From: Paradesertivirga superstes
GTDB lineage: Bacteria > Bacteroidota > Bacteroidia > Sphingobacteriales > Sphingobacteriaceae
DNA: 64,000 bases
Assembly: GCF_037622515.1 (NCBI RefSeq)
Contig: NZ_JBBJCN010000005.1
Location: 248,001 to 312,000, forward strand
Direction of reading: 5' to 3'
Shown: positions 9,327-16,971 of the stretch, piece after piece
Position numbering within the stretch: position 1 is the first letter of the stretch
How the letters are laid out: every line of letters starts with the position of its first letter
Program-made: the position numbers and the translations under genes
The notes under the pieces: model-generated
Told to the model about the DNA's origin: nothing
The model's input: the letters and a program-made list of their open reading frames with translations, nothing else
Database searches by the model: none

Positions 9327-10787
9327 TTATCGTTTTGGTGTATTTAAAGAATCTGTTTTAAAAAAATAAGATCCGGCTAAACGGCCGGTGACATATTGTT
9401 TGTCGGGGAAAATGAAATAGTTTTGAACCGGCCATTTGCAATTAACAAAGAGCACATTTCGCAGGTACAAAGCATCATTTTGAGCAGATAGTGCTACATC
9501 GAAATTTTCAAATTGAACGCCATCCAGAAGTATGAATCTTGAGTCGGTAGAAAGTGATATAGCAGGACCTCTGAAAGAAGAGTCGGCTTTCAGGACTATT
9601 TTTCCTTTACTGAGAATGAATAAAGAATCATTATGAATGGTCAACGTATCGGTAAGAATAATTGCTTGTTTGAATACCGAATCGGAAAGTACCAGCGTGT
9701 CGCCGGTAAGTGCATTAATAGCATCCTGTAATTTAATCTCTTCACTGTTCTGTACAGTGTCGGCCGCAGGAATTTCAGCTGATTCTGCAAAGGCATTTTG
9801 CCTGGTAGTTCTCCATAATAAGAAGAGACTGGTGCCTAAGAAAAGCAGACAAAGAAAAACAAGGATCTTATTTGTTCCGCTGCTTCTATTTTTTAATGGC
9901 TCTTTGTGTATCGATTTCGGTGTAATATCCGGCAATTCCTGCCGGGTTTGACCGGAAGGCGACTTATGAGCCGGATCCTGGTTTTTTTTTGGCAATTCAT
10001 GAACGGTGCCGAGGGCGGGTGTTGCCTGCCACGAAGACGCAGAGTCGTTCTCTACAAGTACTACTGTAATGTTGTCTTTACCCCCGTTTTTATTGGCCAG
10101 TTCAACCAATAATTTTGCTTTTTCTTCAAGAGATGCCTGGCTATTAAGGACTTCTGTAATCGCTTCTTTATTAACCATATCGGTCAGGCCATCGCTGCAA
10201 AGCAAAAGCATATCGCCGGGTAAAAAAGGAGAGCTGCCGGTTTCAATATAATCATCCTGCGTTTCGATGTCTTTGCCGAATCCGAGCGCCTTATTAATTT
10301 CATTACGTTTAAGGTGTTTCATGGCTGAATTCTCATCCAGGCGTCCCGAGTCTTCTAAAAAGCCTACGAAAGAATGATCCTTTGATACCTTTACCAGGGA
10401 CAGATCGCGCAGTAGATAAAGCCTGGTATCTCCTACATGGGCATAATGAAATTGATTATTCTCTACATCAACAACAGCAAGCGTCAATACGCAAGCCATT
10501 TTGCTATGTTCTTTGTTTTGGAGTTTCTCTGCAAAGATCTTTTGATTGGCAAGAATAAACGAGGCTTTCATCGCTTCGATTAAATTTCCGGCTGGCTTTG
10601 CGAAATTTTCAAATATAGATTCCCGGGCTATTTCGGCGGCAATTTCTCCACCTGAATATCCACCCACTCCATCAATAGCGCATGCAATAATAAACTTATT
10701 GTTCATCACTTTCTTAGCAATGAAGGCATCCTCATTGTTATCGCGTACCTTACCGGTATCGGTTATTCCAAAAAAGTTTTCAGCCAT
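9327..10787 (-). CDS. PP2C-type Ser/Thr phosphatase with membrane anchor and beta-helix-like outer domain
   Basis: Residues 1-245 are a PPM/PP2C phosphatase: GITDTGKVRDNNEDAF, metal-binding Asp39 (DGVGG), Asp199 (SDGLTDM) and Asp238 (GGKDNITVV). A Pro/Lys-rich linker leads to a membrane helix at about 306-326. The last ~135 residues repeat short hydrophobic strands (LTIHNDSLFILSKGKIVLK and similar), like a right-handed beta-helix, which would lie outside the membrane. I chose the ATG at 10787 over one 18 codons upstream because PP2C homology begins at MAENFFGITD and the upstream residues look non-coding. PstP is the analogous actinobacterial enzyme, reversing kinase action. The outer domain might bind wall material; this is inferred. 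Confidence 0.92.
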   Translation of the reverse strand: MAENFFGITDTGKVRDNNEDAFIAKKVMNNKFIIACAIDGVGGYSGGEIAAEIARESIFENFAKPAGNLIEAMKASFILANQKIFAEKLQNKEHSKMACVLTLAVVDVENNQFHYAHVGDTRLYLLRDLSLVKVSKDHSFVGFLEDSGRLDENSAMKHLKRNEINKALGFGKDIETQDDYIETGSSPFLPGDMLLLCSDGLTDMVNKEAITEVLNSQASLEEKAKLLVELANKNGGKDNITVVLVENDSASSWQATPALGTVHELPKKNQDPAHKSPSGQTRQELPDITPKSIHKEPLKNRSSGTNKILVFLCLLFLGTSLFLLWRTTRQNAFAESAEIPAADTVQNSEEIKLQDAINALTGDTLVLSDSVFKQAIILTDTLTIHNDSLFILSKGKIVLKADSSFRGPAISLSTDSRFILLDGVQFENFDVALSAQNDALYLRNVLFVNCKWPVQNYFIFPDKQYVTGRLAGSYFFKTDSLNTPKR

Positions 10788-10879
10788 TACGTTTATGTGT
10801 GTTTTTAATATCCCTAAAATGTGCTGCCAGTAAAAAGACACAAATGAGAAGAAGCATTACTGATAATATATGCGACATA

Positions 10880-11827
10880 TTACGATTTAAAAATATTGAT
10901 TCCGATAATGCCATTCAAAATCATCCTCGAATTTATAGGAAGTTCAATCCATGAAGGAGAATGTGGGTCACTCCTCTGAACTTCTTTTTCATTAACAATA
11001 GTTTTTTCGCCGAAAGAAGCCAGATAAAATTTGCCGTCAGTGTTATTAAATTTGATTGATAAGTGGGGAGTATTGACCCATTCTGACGGGATCTTGAAAA
11101 TATTTGAATCCTCTCTGGTTTCTTCATCGCCAGAAACAATAATCTCCGCATCTTTCATATAATATTCAACCTTATGTCCGCGATAAGCTTTATCAGGCAA
11201 AATGGTTTCAAACCGGGCAAATCCGGGTTGTTCAGTATTTTGCAGTTTGCTTGCATCGTATTTTAATTCTTCAACGTAAGGTACTTCATAATATCCTTCA
11301 CTATAAAAGTTAAAGCCTTTTAAAATGTCCTGGTTTACATCAAAGGTTTCGGCAATACCGGTTTGACGTGGTATAAAAGTAACTCTTAAATTTTCTTCTT
11401 TATGACTTCCTCCAGGCAGCAATTTCCCGATAAAACCTTTGTCGCCGCGGGCATAATCCGGATGCGATACAAACCGGAAAACCCATTTACTGCTCGATGG
11501 TTCTACAGTTTTTCCGCTTTCACGGTATTCATTAAGTATTTCGTAAAATTTCTTAACCGCTTCCTGAACAATTAGTCCGAAAATGCCCTTTTTGTTATCC
11601 ATAAACTCCCGGTAATCTTCCGGGTTAAAGCTTATGATGTATTCGTGGTAGAAAACAATTCTGTCGGCAAAAGTCAATTGCCCGATAGATTCTTTGAATT
11701 TATCTATGATGTATTTATAAACGACGTTGGGTGTAAGAGCTTCCGGTGCTGTTGGCGCAGAGCCGCTATCATTTAAAAACCATTCGTGGATGCCAATACG
11801 TTGCCAGAATGAAGGTTCTGTTGTCAT
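10880..11827 (-). CDS. FHA-like protein with possible FhaA-type (DUF3662-like) N-terminus
   Basis: First gene of the minus-strand cluster. Residues about 225-312 have the strand pattern of an FHA domain (PHLSIKF, GKFYLASFGEKTIVNEKEV, LPINSRMILNG) but lack the canonical GR and SxxH residues, so phosphothreonine binding is doubtful. Residues about 33-135, with DRIVFYHEYIISFNPEDYRE followed by a helix, recall the DUF3662 domain at the start of mycobacterial FhaA (typically ...LSPEDYERF...). Both resemblances are by eye and weak. No membrane segment. It is 92 bases upstream of the PP2C start. It may be a scaffold of the kinase-wall synthase system. Confidence 0.6.
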   Translation of the reverse strand: MTTEPSFWQRIGIHEWFLNDSGSAPTAPEALTPNVVYKYIIDKFKESIGQLTFADRIVFYHEYIISFNPEDYREFMDNKKGIFGLIVQEAVKKFYEILNEYRESGKTVEPSSSKWVFRFVSHPDYARGDKGFIGKLLPGGSHKEENLRVTFIPRQTGIAETFDVNQDILKGFNFYSEGYYEVPYVEELKYDASKLQNTEQPGFARFETILPDKAYRGHKVEYYMKDAEIIVSGDEETREDSNIFKIPSEWVNTPHLSIKFNNTDGKFYLASFGEKTIVNEKEVQRSDPHSPSWIELPINSRMILNGIIGINIFKS

Positions 11828-12167
11828 TTGTGATATAATCTAATGTGTAATTGTGATATGATATTATAGAACCACAAAAGGGGGGCGGATGTTTTAGGGG
11901 CGAGAGGAATTGCTGGCGGAAATTAAGATGGTAAATTATTTTATACAGTCTTCATACTTGATCTTTTAAGGTGACCCGTGCTAAAATAACTAATAAGAGG
12001 TCTTGTTTGGGTTTTATTTTACAGTTGCAAATTGGAAAAGATACGTTCTGCTTTTTTTAGCATTTTGTCATCCCGACCTTAGGAGGGATCTCATAGCGTC
12101 CGCTTGTGCTGTACTTGAATTTTAAAAGCTTTACATCTCGAAGCCTGAAGACTGCAATCGCCATTCC
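11828..12167. other. Gap upstream of the kinase/wall cluster; no gene seen
   Basis: Non-coding, holding the promoter side of the minus-strand cluster. I could not find a convincing TTTG/TAnnTTTG promoter. A partial copy of the TGTCAT repeat lies at about 12065-12100. Nothing else is supported. Confidence 0.5.
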
Positions 12168-12672
12168 CCCCTAATCGTCCTCGTTTGTAACGAGGATGCA
12201 GCGAGGTCTGCGAATTTTTCGCCCCTTAACTCACATCCAAAATGAATTTCTAAATTTGGAAAACCATCAACCTTACCACTGTCCGGAGATCGATATTACA
12301 TTACGAACCAGCATCAAACCTATTTCATCACCTGTACCATTGTTGAATGGGGTAGATCTGTTTACCCGCCCAGCATACCTTAGTTTCTAAATTCATTAAA
12401 CCTTACATTTATTTTTATCCCCTAATCGTCCTCGTTTGTAACGAGGATGCAGCGAGGTCTGCGAATTTTTCGCCCGTTTTATTCCCATCCAAAATGAATT
12501 TCTAAATTTGGAAGACCATCAACCTTACCAATGTCCGGTGATCTATATTACATTACGAACCAGCATCAAACCTATTTCATCACCTGTACCATTGTTGAAT
12601 GGGTAGATCTGTTTACCCGCCCAGCATACCTTAGTTTCTAAATTCATTAAACCTTACATTTATTTTTATCCC
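12168..12672. repeat. Two tandem copies of a ~251-bp REP-containing unit
   Basis: Copy 1 is 12168-12418 and copy 2 is 12419-12672; they differ by only a handful of substitutions and small indels. Each begins with a REP-like module holding two hairpins: CCTCGTT-TGT-AACGAGG and GCGAA-TTT-TTCGC. The rest of the unit includes a TAAATTTG motif and the stretch CATTACGAACCAGCATCAAA. No frame is conserved as a protein. Related shorter copies occur at 15196-15298 and 15475-15531. High identity implies a recent duplication. Confidence 0.85.
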
Positions 12673-12724
12673 TGATGTAACGGGTTGGCATTGTCAATTG
12701 TTATATATAAAACTGGTTCACGAT

Positions 12725-13231
12725 ATGGATGCTGCTCGGTTCAAGGCGGAGGTTTTTTGCTTAAAAAATTTGTTGTACAGGTTAGCATTGCGGCTATTAA
12801 ATAATGCACCCGAAGCCGAAGATGCGGTGCAACATATTATGATGAAGATGTGGCAAAAAAAAGATGAACTGAATGATATAGAAAACTTAACGGCATTTGT
12901 AATAAAGGCATTGCGAAATGATTGCCTGAACAGGCTGAAGAAGGAGCAAACAATCGTACAGCACCACGGACAGTTTGCGAAAACGCAATCTCTTTCTACG
13001 GAGGCTTCGCCGGGCAACATGGTAGAGCTCATAAAGGGCGCGATAAATAAACTGCCCGAAAAGCAAAGAATTACAATTCATCTCTGCGACGTGGAAGGTT
13101 TTGATACTAAAGAAATTGCAGAGTTACTGGATATAGATGAAGGCGCAGTGAGGACAAACCTTAGCAGAGCAAGACAAAAAATAAAAATGCAAATAATAAA
13201 ACTTCAAGAGTATGAAGAGCGGAAAGTATAG
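12725..13231 (+). CDS. ECF-family RNA polymerase sigma factor
   Basis: Sigma-70 family, ECF subgroup, 168 residues. Region 2 includes LLYRLALRLLNNAPEAEDAVQ and MKMWQKKDEL. Region 4 includes INKLPEKQRITIHLCDVEGF and a helix-turn-helix TKEIAELLDIDEGAVRTNLSRARQKI. I took the ATG at 12725 rather than a TTG nine codons upstream, since homology begins about there. It overlaps the next gene by 20 bases, which points to translational coupling with its anti-sigma factor. The operon probably controls itself through an unseen ECF promoter. Confidence 0.9.
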   Translation: MDAARFKAEVFCLKNLLYRLALRLLNNAPEAEDAVQHIMMKMWQKKDELNDIENLTAFVIKALRNDCLNRLKKEQTIVQHHGQFAKTQSLSTEASPGNMVELIKGAINKLPEKQRITIHLCDVEGFDTKEIAELLDIDEGAVRTNLSRARQKIKMQIIKLQEYEERKV

Positions 13232-13925
13232 TGGGCTTCTGGATAAATTTTATGCCGGCACCGCAAGTGCGGAAGAGATTAGTTTGTTACAATCAGAAGC
13301 GTTGGTCAACGAGCAGGATATTTTATATACCGAAATGCTGAAGGAGGAAAGAGGGCAAAAAATGGATTGGGAATTTGAGGATTTTATGAATGACATTCCC
13401 TCAGATAAGGTAGAAGCTTTTCCGGCCCGGAGAGTATGGATGAAAAGAATTTTGTCAGCAGCGGCTATGGTAGCAATAATAGGAGCTGCTTATATTCTGT
13501 GGCCGCAACCGCAAACGGATAAAATGGCAAATGTACCTGCATCGAATAAAACGGCAGAACCTAATAAAGAGCTTAGGGCAACCGCTGTATCACCGGAAAA
13601 TGAAATAAAAGAGGCATCACAGGGAGCAGAAAAAGTAACAACAGTATCGAAAATAAACAGGGACTATGCTGTGAATACCGATAAGAAAAGACCGGTACAG
13701 AAAAGTATCAGGCAGGCAGATACAACAGGTGTGAGCAATAATTTAGACTCCCCCGAGTACCTGGTAATTGTAAACGGCCAACCTATTACGAATGAAGCAG
13801 ATGCAATTGCCATAACCCGCGAATCACTGGCCATGATTTCGCAGAATCTTACCCTTACGGTAGATGAACTAAAACCGATAAAGCCGGATAAAAATAGAGC
13901 TATAAGACACCCTGATCAGGAATAA
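13212..13925 (+). CDS. Probable anti-sigma factor, single-pass membrane protein
   Basis: A 237-residue protein whose start lies inside the sigma gene. The cytoplasmic N-terminus (1-76) is acidic and helical (LLDKFYAGTASAEEISLLQS), followed by one membrane helix at about 78-95 (ILSAAAMVAIIGAAYILW). A charged, Lys/Thr-rich outer linker leads to a small domain (about 175-225) reading EYLVIVNGQPITNEADA. This layout and coupling are those of Bacteroidota anti-sigma factors, although no zinc-binding HxxxC motif is visible. Identity rests mainly on position and topology. Confidence 0.75.
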   Translation: MKSGKYSGLLDKFYAGTASAEEISLLQSEALVNEQDILYTEMLKEERGQKMDWEFEDFMNDIPSDKVEAFPARRVWMKRILSAAAMVAIIGAAYILWPQPQTDKMANVPASNKTAEPNKELRATAVSPENEIKEASQGAEKVTTVSKINRDYAVNTDKKRPVQKSIRQADTTGVSNNLDSPEYLVIVNGQPITNEADAIAITRESLAMISQNLTLTVDELKPIKPDKNRAIRHPDQE

Positions 13926-14009
13926 TATCTCATAACATGAAAATCGATATAAAAAAACAATCAACGTAAAACTTGATGCAACTTAAAAGCAATAAAAAAT
14001 TAAAAAAAA

Positions 14010-14546
14010 ATGAATATGAAGAACTTAACCACAATCATCGCCGTCCTTTTCTTTTACGGCACAGCTTTCGGACAATTGAATGATGTCCACAAAATATTTG
14101 ATAAATACCAGGAGGCAGAGGGTATTACTTCTATTAAAATAGGAAAGCCAATGTTTAGCATGCTGAACCGACTTAACATACATAACGAAGATCTGCAGAA
14201 AATAAAACCTTTATTAGGGAAGGTAAATTCTATAAATATCCTGATCTCAGGTGGAGGCAAACTATTAGACAGCCTTGTAAATTTGGGATCGATTTCCATA
14301 CAACAAGGGAAGAATTCTCCAGGATTGCAAAATGAAATTAACCAGGCCGTAAAAAAATTAAATCTTGTGGAACTGGTAACCATAAATTCCAGCGGAAGAA
14401 AAATGAAATTATTAACAGCAGACTCTTCCGGAGACATACTGCACACCTTATTGTTGTCTATCACCGGTGACCAAAATGTTTTAATGTTGCTGGATGGGGA
14501 GATACCAATGGCCGAATTATCAAAATTTATTTCGGATCAAAAATGA
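14010..14546 (+). CDS. DUF4252 family secreted protein
   Basis: 178 residues with a signal peptide (MKNLTTIIAVLFFYGTAFGQ). The mature part resembles DUF4252: a helix DVHKIFDKYQEAEGITSIKIGKPMF near the start, LLGKVNSINILI, and a closing segment LMLLDGEIPMAELSKFI. The family is common in Bacteroidota behind ECF sigma factors and has no established function. It lies 84 bases after the anti-sigma gene, so it is probably in the same operon and a target of the sigma factor. Confidence 0.7.
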   Translation: MNMKNLTTIIAVLFFYGTAFGQLNDVHKIFDKYQEAEGITSIKIGKPMFSMLNRLNIHNEDLQKIKPLLGKVNSINILISGGGKLLDSLVNLGSISIQQGKNSPGLQNEINQAVKKLNLVELVTINSSGRKMKLLTADSSGDILHTLLLSITGDQNVLMLLDGEIPMAELSKFISDQK

Positions 14547-14572
14547 TTTTCTTAACCTGTCACAAAGAGATC

Positions 14573-15133
14573 ATGACCCGAAGTATATTTCGAATAAAGC
14601 TTAGTTTTATTTTTTTACTTGCAGCAGCCAGTTTTAGTTCGTGCTTTGTTTCCTCGCGCAGTGATGTTAATGTCTTCAATAAGAATGAATATGCCAGCAC
14701 GGTTTCAGTGAAAACAATTAGAGTGCCTATGTTTATCGGCAAGCCGATGATAAAAAATTATTTAAGATTTGGGGAAAATGTGCCGGGTGAAATTGTCAAG
14801 TTAACAAGCGGGATCAAAAAGGTAAGAGTCACACTTGCAGAAACCACCAATCCAAAACTGGTCACTGACTTTCGGAATTCTATAAATGGGCTTTCCGGTG
14901 CAGAATGGCTTTCGGTGCATAATGGTTCGCAATGGTTTTGTTTAAAAGCAGATCAGAATGACCAGGACGTGATAAAAAGGATCACAGTTTCCATTTCCGT
15001 CCCGGAAGCAAACCAGTTGGTTTATGTAAATGTTAAGTGTGATCTAACACCCGACCAACTGAGCAAACTGATCAATTATACACTGGATTCAGAGGCGGGA
15101 AATTTTTATTCTAAAGGAACCGGTAAAAGATAA
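14573..15133 (+). CDS. DUF4252-like lipoprotein
   Basis: Second member of the pair. From the ATG at 14573 it has a lipoprotein signal with the lipobox Cys in ASFSSCFVSS. An ATG ten codons earlier (14543) overlaps the previous stop as ATGA and could also serve; I prefer 14573 because it gives a normal signal length. The mature region (VPMFIGKPMIKNYLRFGENV, ITVSISVPEANQLVYVNVKCDLTPDQLSKLI) parallels its neighbour, so the two are probably divergent paralogues. Expected to be anchored in an envelope membrane. Function unknown. Confidence 0.65.
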   Translation: MTRSIFRIKLSFIFLLAAASFSSCFVSSRSDVNVFNKNEYASTVSVKTIRVPMFIGKPMIKNYLRFGENVPGEIVKLTSGIKKVRVTLAETTNPKLVTDFRNSINGLSGAEWLSVHNGSQWFCLKADQNDQDVIKRITVSISVPEANQLVYVNVKCDLTPDQLSKLINYTLDSEAGNFYSKGTGKR

Positions 15134-15195
15134 AAGAAACCATACAATTAGATTGTCGCTATCCCACCCGTGTCTGGTGCCCTTCTCTAAATCGT

Positions 15196-15298
15196 CCCCT
15201 AAATCGTCCTCGTTTGTGACGAGGATGCAGCGAGGTCTGCGAATTTTTCGCCCGTTTCACAAACACACACACATGCAAAAGTAAATTTGGAAGACCAT
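15196..15298. repeat. REP-like copy 3 (partial)
   Basis: Same orientation and almost the same first ~60 bases as the units at 12168 and 12419, including both hairpins; GTAACG is changed to GTGACG, which weakens the first stem by one pair. Similarity resumes at AAATTTGGAAGACCAT and ends exactly where the 21-bp array begins. Confidence 0.8.
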
Positions 15299-15459
15299 GT
15301 AATTGGGCATTATAGTCATGTAAACGGGTATTATGACTATGTAAACGGGCATTACGCTAATGTAATCGGGCATTGCGTCAGTGTAAATGGACATTACGGC
15401 GTTGTAATTGGGCATTACGATGACGTAAATGGTCATTTCTGTTATGTAATAGGCGACGC
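15298..15459. repeat. 21-bp tandem array, seven units plus a partial eighth
   Basis: Seven consecutive 21-base units (15298-15444), then a partial eighth. Consensus is about TGTAAnnGGGCATTACGnnna. Each unit contains a dyad GTAA-N7-TTAC or a close variant; the unit at 15403 is a perfect GTAAT-N5-ATTAC. Units share the core but differ in the last 4-6 bases. The spacing is two helical turns. On the minus strand the array stays open as seven-residue repeats, but that frame runs through REP sequence and is not a credible gene. Confidence 0.85.
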
Positions 15460-15474
15460 TTCTTAGAAATTCTT

Positions 15475-15531
15475 CCCTAAATCGTCCAGGTTTGGAACGA
15501 GGTGCAGAGAGCTTGGCGAATTCTTCGCTCG
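15475..15531. repeat. REP-like copy 4 (degenerate)
   Basis: Begins CCCTAAATCGTCC like the other copies and keeps the second hairpin as GCGAA-TTC-TTCGC, but the first stem is disrupted. It closes the 21-bp array on its right side, so the array sits between two same-orientation REP-like copies. Confidence 0.65.
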
Positions 15532-15673
15532 CTCTCATCCACATCGCGTCAGTTAGCAAGGCGATACACAAAGAAATTTATCCTGCTTGTCTTCAGAATG
15601 TTAGATAGGTCAGTCGTTTTCTAGCAGTATTTTATGAAACCTAAGATTAAACTTTTCGTATTTGATCGCCAAT

Positions 15674-16261
15674 ATGAAGATTATCCAAAAACTCCTACTG
15701 CTTTCCTTTTTTTTATCTGCAACCTTTTGTGATTCGTTTGGCCAACAAGTCGAAAAGAAAGTCTCACCCTTTCGTTTTCTAATCCGGGGAGGTCTTGAGT
15801 ATGGTGGTGATGATGTGGCAGAGGTTTATTTTGTTGATGGAAGCAAGCAGTCTGTCAAAGCGGGTCAAGGGGCCTCTATCGGGATCGGAGCAGAATATCA
15901 AGTTCCGGGTTTAAAAAGATTGTTATTTCATGCTACAGCGGGGTACAAATTTGTGACGACTAAGGCCGATAATGCGAACATCAGTTTGAGCAGAGTGCCT
16001 GTTCAACTTACTGCCAATTGGATGGCGACTAAAAAACTACGTTTCGGTGCGGGATTAGCTTCTCATCAGGTCATTCGTTTTAAAGCGGACGATCTCGGAG
16101 AAGACATAACTTTCCGCGGTGCCCTGGGGCCCACGGTTGAGTTAGCATATAGCGTAATAGGGCTGACGTATACAGCTATAACTTATAAAGACCAGGCAGA
16201 TCAGAAGTATTCGGCCAACGCTATTGGCGTTTCAATTACCCTTGCACTCCCTAAACGATAG
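15674..16261 (+). CDS. Outer-membrane beta-barrel-like protein
   Basis: 195 residues from the ATG at 15674; a TTG four codons earlier is less likely. Signal peptide MKIIQKLLLLSFFLSATFCDSFGQ. The mature part alternates polar and hydrophobic residues in short strands separated by turns (FRFLIRGGLEYGG, GASIGIGAEYQVPGLK, LFHATAGYKFVTT, RVPVQLTANWMATKKLRFGAGL), typical of small eight-stranded OmpA/OMP_b-brl porin-like barrels in this phylum. Ligand or function is not evident. It stands alone between repeat regions. Confidence 0.7.
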   Translation: MKIIQKLLLLSFFLSATFCDSFGQQVEKKVSPFRFLIRGGLEYGGDDVAEVYFVDGSKQSVKAGQGASIGIGAEYQVPGLKRLLFHATAGYKFVTTKADNANISLSRVPVQLTANWMATKKLRFGAGLASHQVIRFKADDLGEDITFRGALGPTVELAYSVIGLTYTAITYKDQADQKYSANAIGVSITLALPKR

Positions 16262-16342
16262 TTTCTCATCCGGTCCCGAGTTTGGCGCAAAAATGTTGTT
16301 AAAGCATTCGTTGTAGAGTAAGCCTCTGATTCCGTTGGTGGA

Positions 16343-16512
16343 ATCACCTCACCCTTGATTCCTGTCCTCAAGGAGAGAGTATATGTCGCCTTATCCGGTA
16401 TGATGCCTGGCCTGTATAACACGTAGTGAGAAGGTTGTTAAAGACCCATCGTCGTATTATCCGCCTCTGTTTCCCTTCTCCTCGAGGAGAAGGGTTAGGG
16501 ATGAGGTGATAA
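16343..16512. repeat. Inverted pair of intergenic repeats
   Basis: The left copy (about 16343-16381) and right copy (about 16470-16512) are related in opposite orientation: both read ATCACCTCA...CCTC(G/A)AGGAGA on their own strand. The right copy contains a perfect 22-bp palindrome at 16473-16494 centred on CTCGAG. Together they could fold into one large hairpin. No protein-coding content was found. Confidence 0.55.
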
Positions 16513-16860
16513 GAACAATTTTGATTAACGATCATCGGAATTAGGAGACAAATGATACAGATATAGTCTGTGGGACAACTACCATGGAGAAAGAGTTCAT
16601 CGCCCGAACTCCAATGTTCTACCCATGTTCTACCCATGTTCTGATATATCCGCTATATGTTCCGTATCTGCACCGAATCACCATACCGACTGCACCGAGA
16701 TTTCTCGGTTCAGATGCGGTTCAGATACGGAGCAGATCCGGTGGTGATCAAAGGCCGGTCAGTGGCCGATATCGATAAAGAACAATTTTGATTAGCGATC
16801 ATCGGAATTAGGAGAAAAATGATATGGAGATGGGTCTGTGGGACACAGACCACGGAGAAA
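16511..16860. repeat. ~82-bp direct repeat flanking a short spacer
   Basis: Copies at 16511-16592 and 16778-16860 share AAGAACAATTTTGATTA, ATCATCGGAATTAGGAGA and CTGTGGGACA with about a dozen differences. The spacer holds 2.6 copies of the 11-mer ATGTTCTACCC (16614-16642). A small frame across the spacer is not supported as a gene. This accounts for most of the 16262-16971 gap. Confidence 0.7.
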
Positions 16861-16863
16861 AAT

Positions 16864-16891
16864 AAAAAAGGCGAGCTGCCCCGCCTTTTTT
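16864..16891. terminator. Bidirectional intrinsic terminator
   Basis: Stem AAAAAAGGCG / CGCCTTTTTT with an 8-base loop, giving a T-run on either strand. It lies 80 bases past the end of the minus-strand gene 16972-18381. Confidence 0.8.
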
Positions 16892-16971
16892 CTCAAATAA
16901 TCCTTATTGTGATTTGCTTTTAAAATTTGTTAAGGAAAGCTGTCCTCATAAAACAGCTAAGCAAATCCCTC

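Noticed and set aside
12196..12390. 64-codon plus-strand frame in the 251-bp repeat
   Set aside because: The second copy of the repeat breaks this frame, so it is not conserved as protein.
15298..15459. 21-bp array as a CRISPR
   Set aside because: Units are contiguous with no unique spacers of 25-40 bases and no cas genes are nearby.
15257..15571. Minus-strand 104-codon frame with seven-residue repeats (YxxxMPx)
   Set aside because: The repeats are simply the 21-bp array read in frame, and the rest of the frame crosses REP-like DNA; no start context and no known family.
16584..16778. 64-codon plus-strand frame between the 82-bp repeats
   Set aside because: Contains an 11-mer tandem repeat and direct-repeat DNA; no homology or initiation context.
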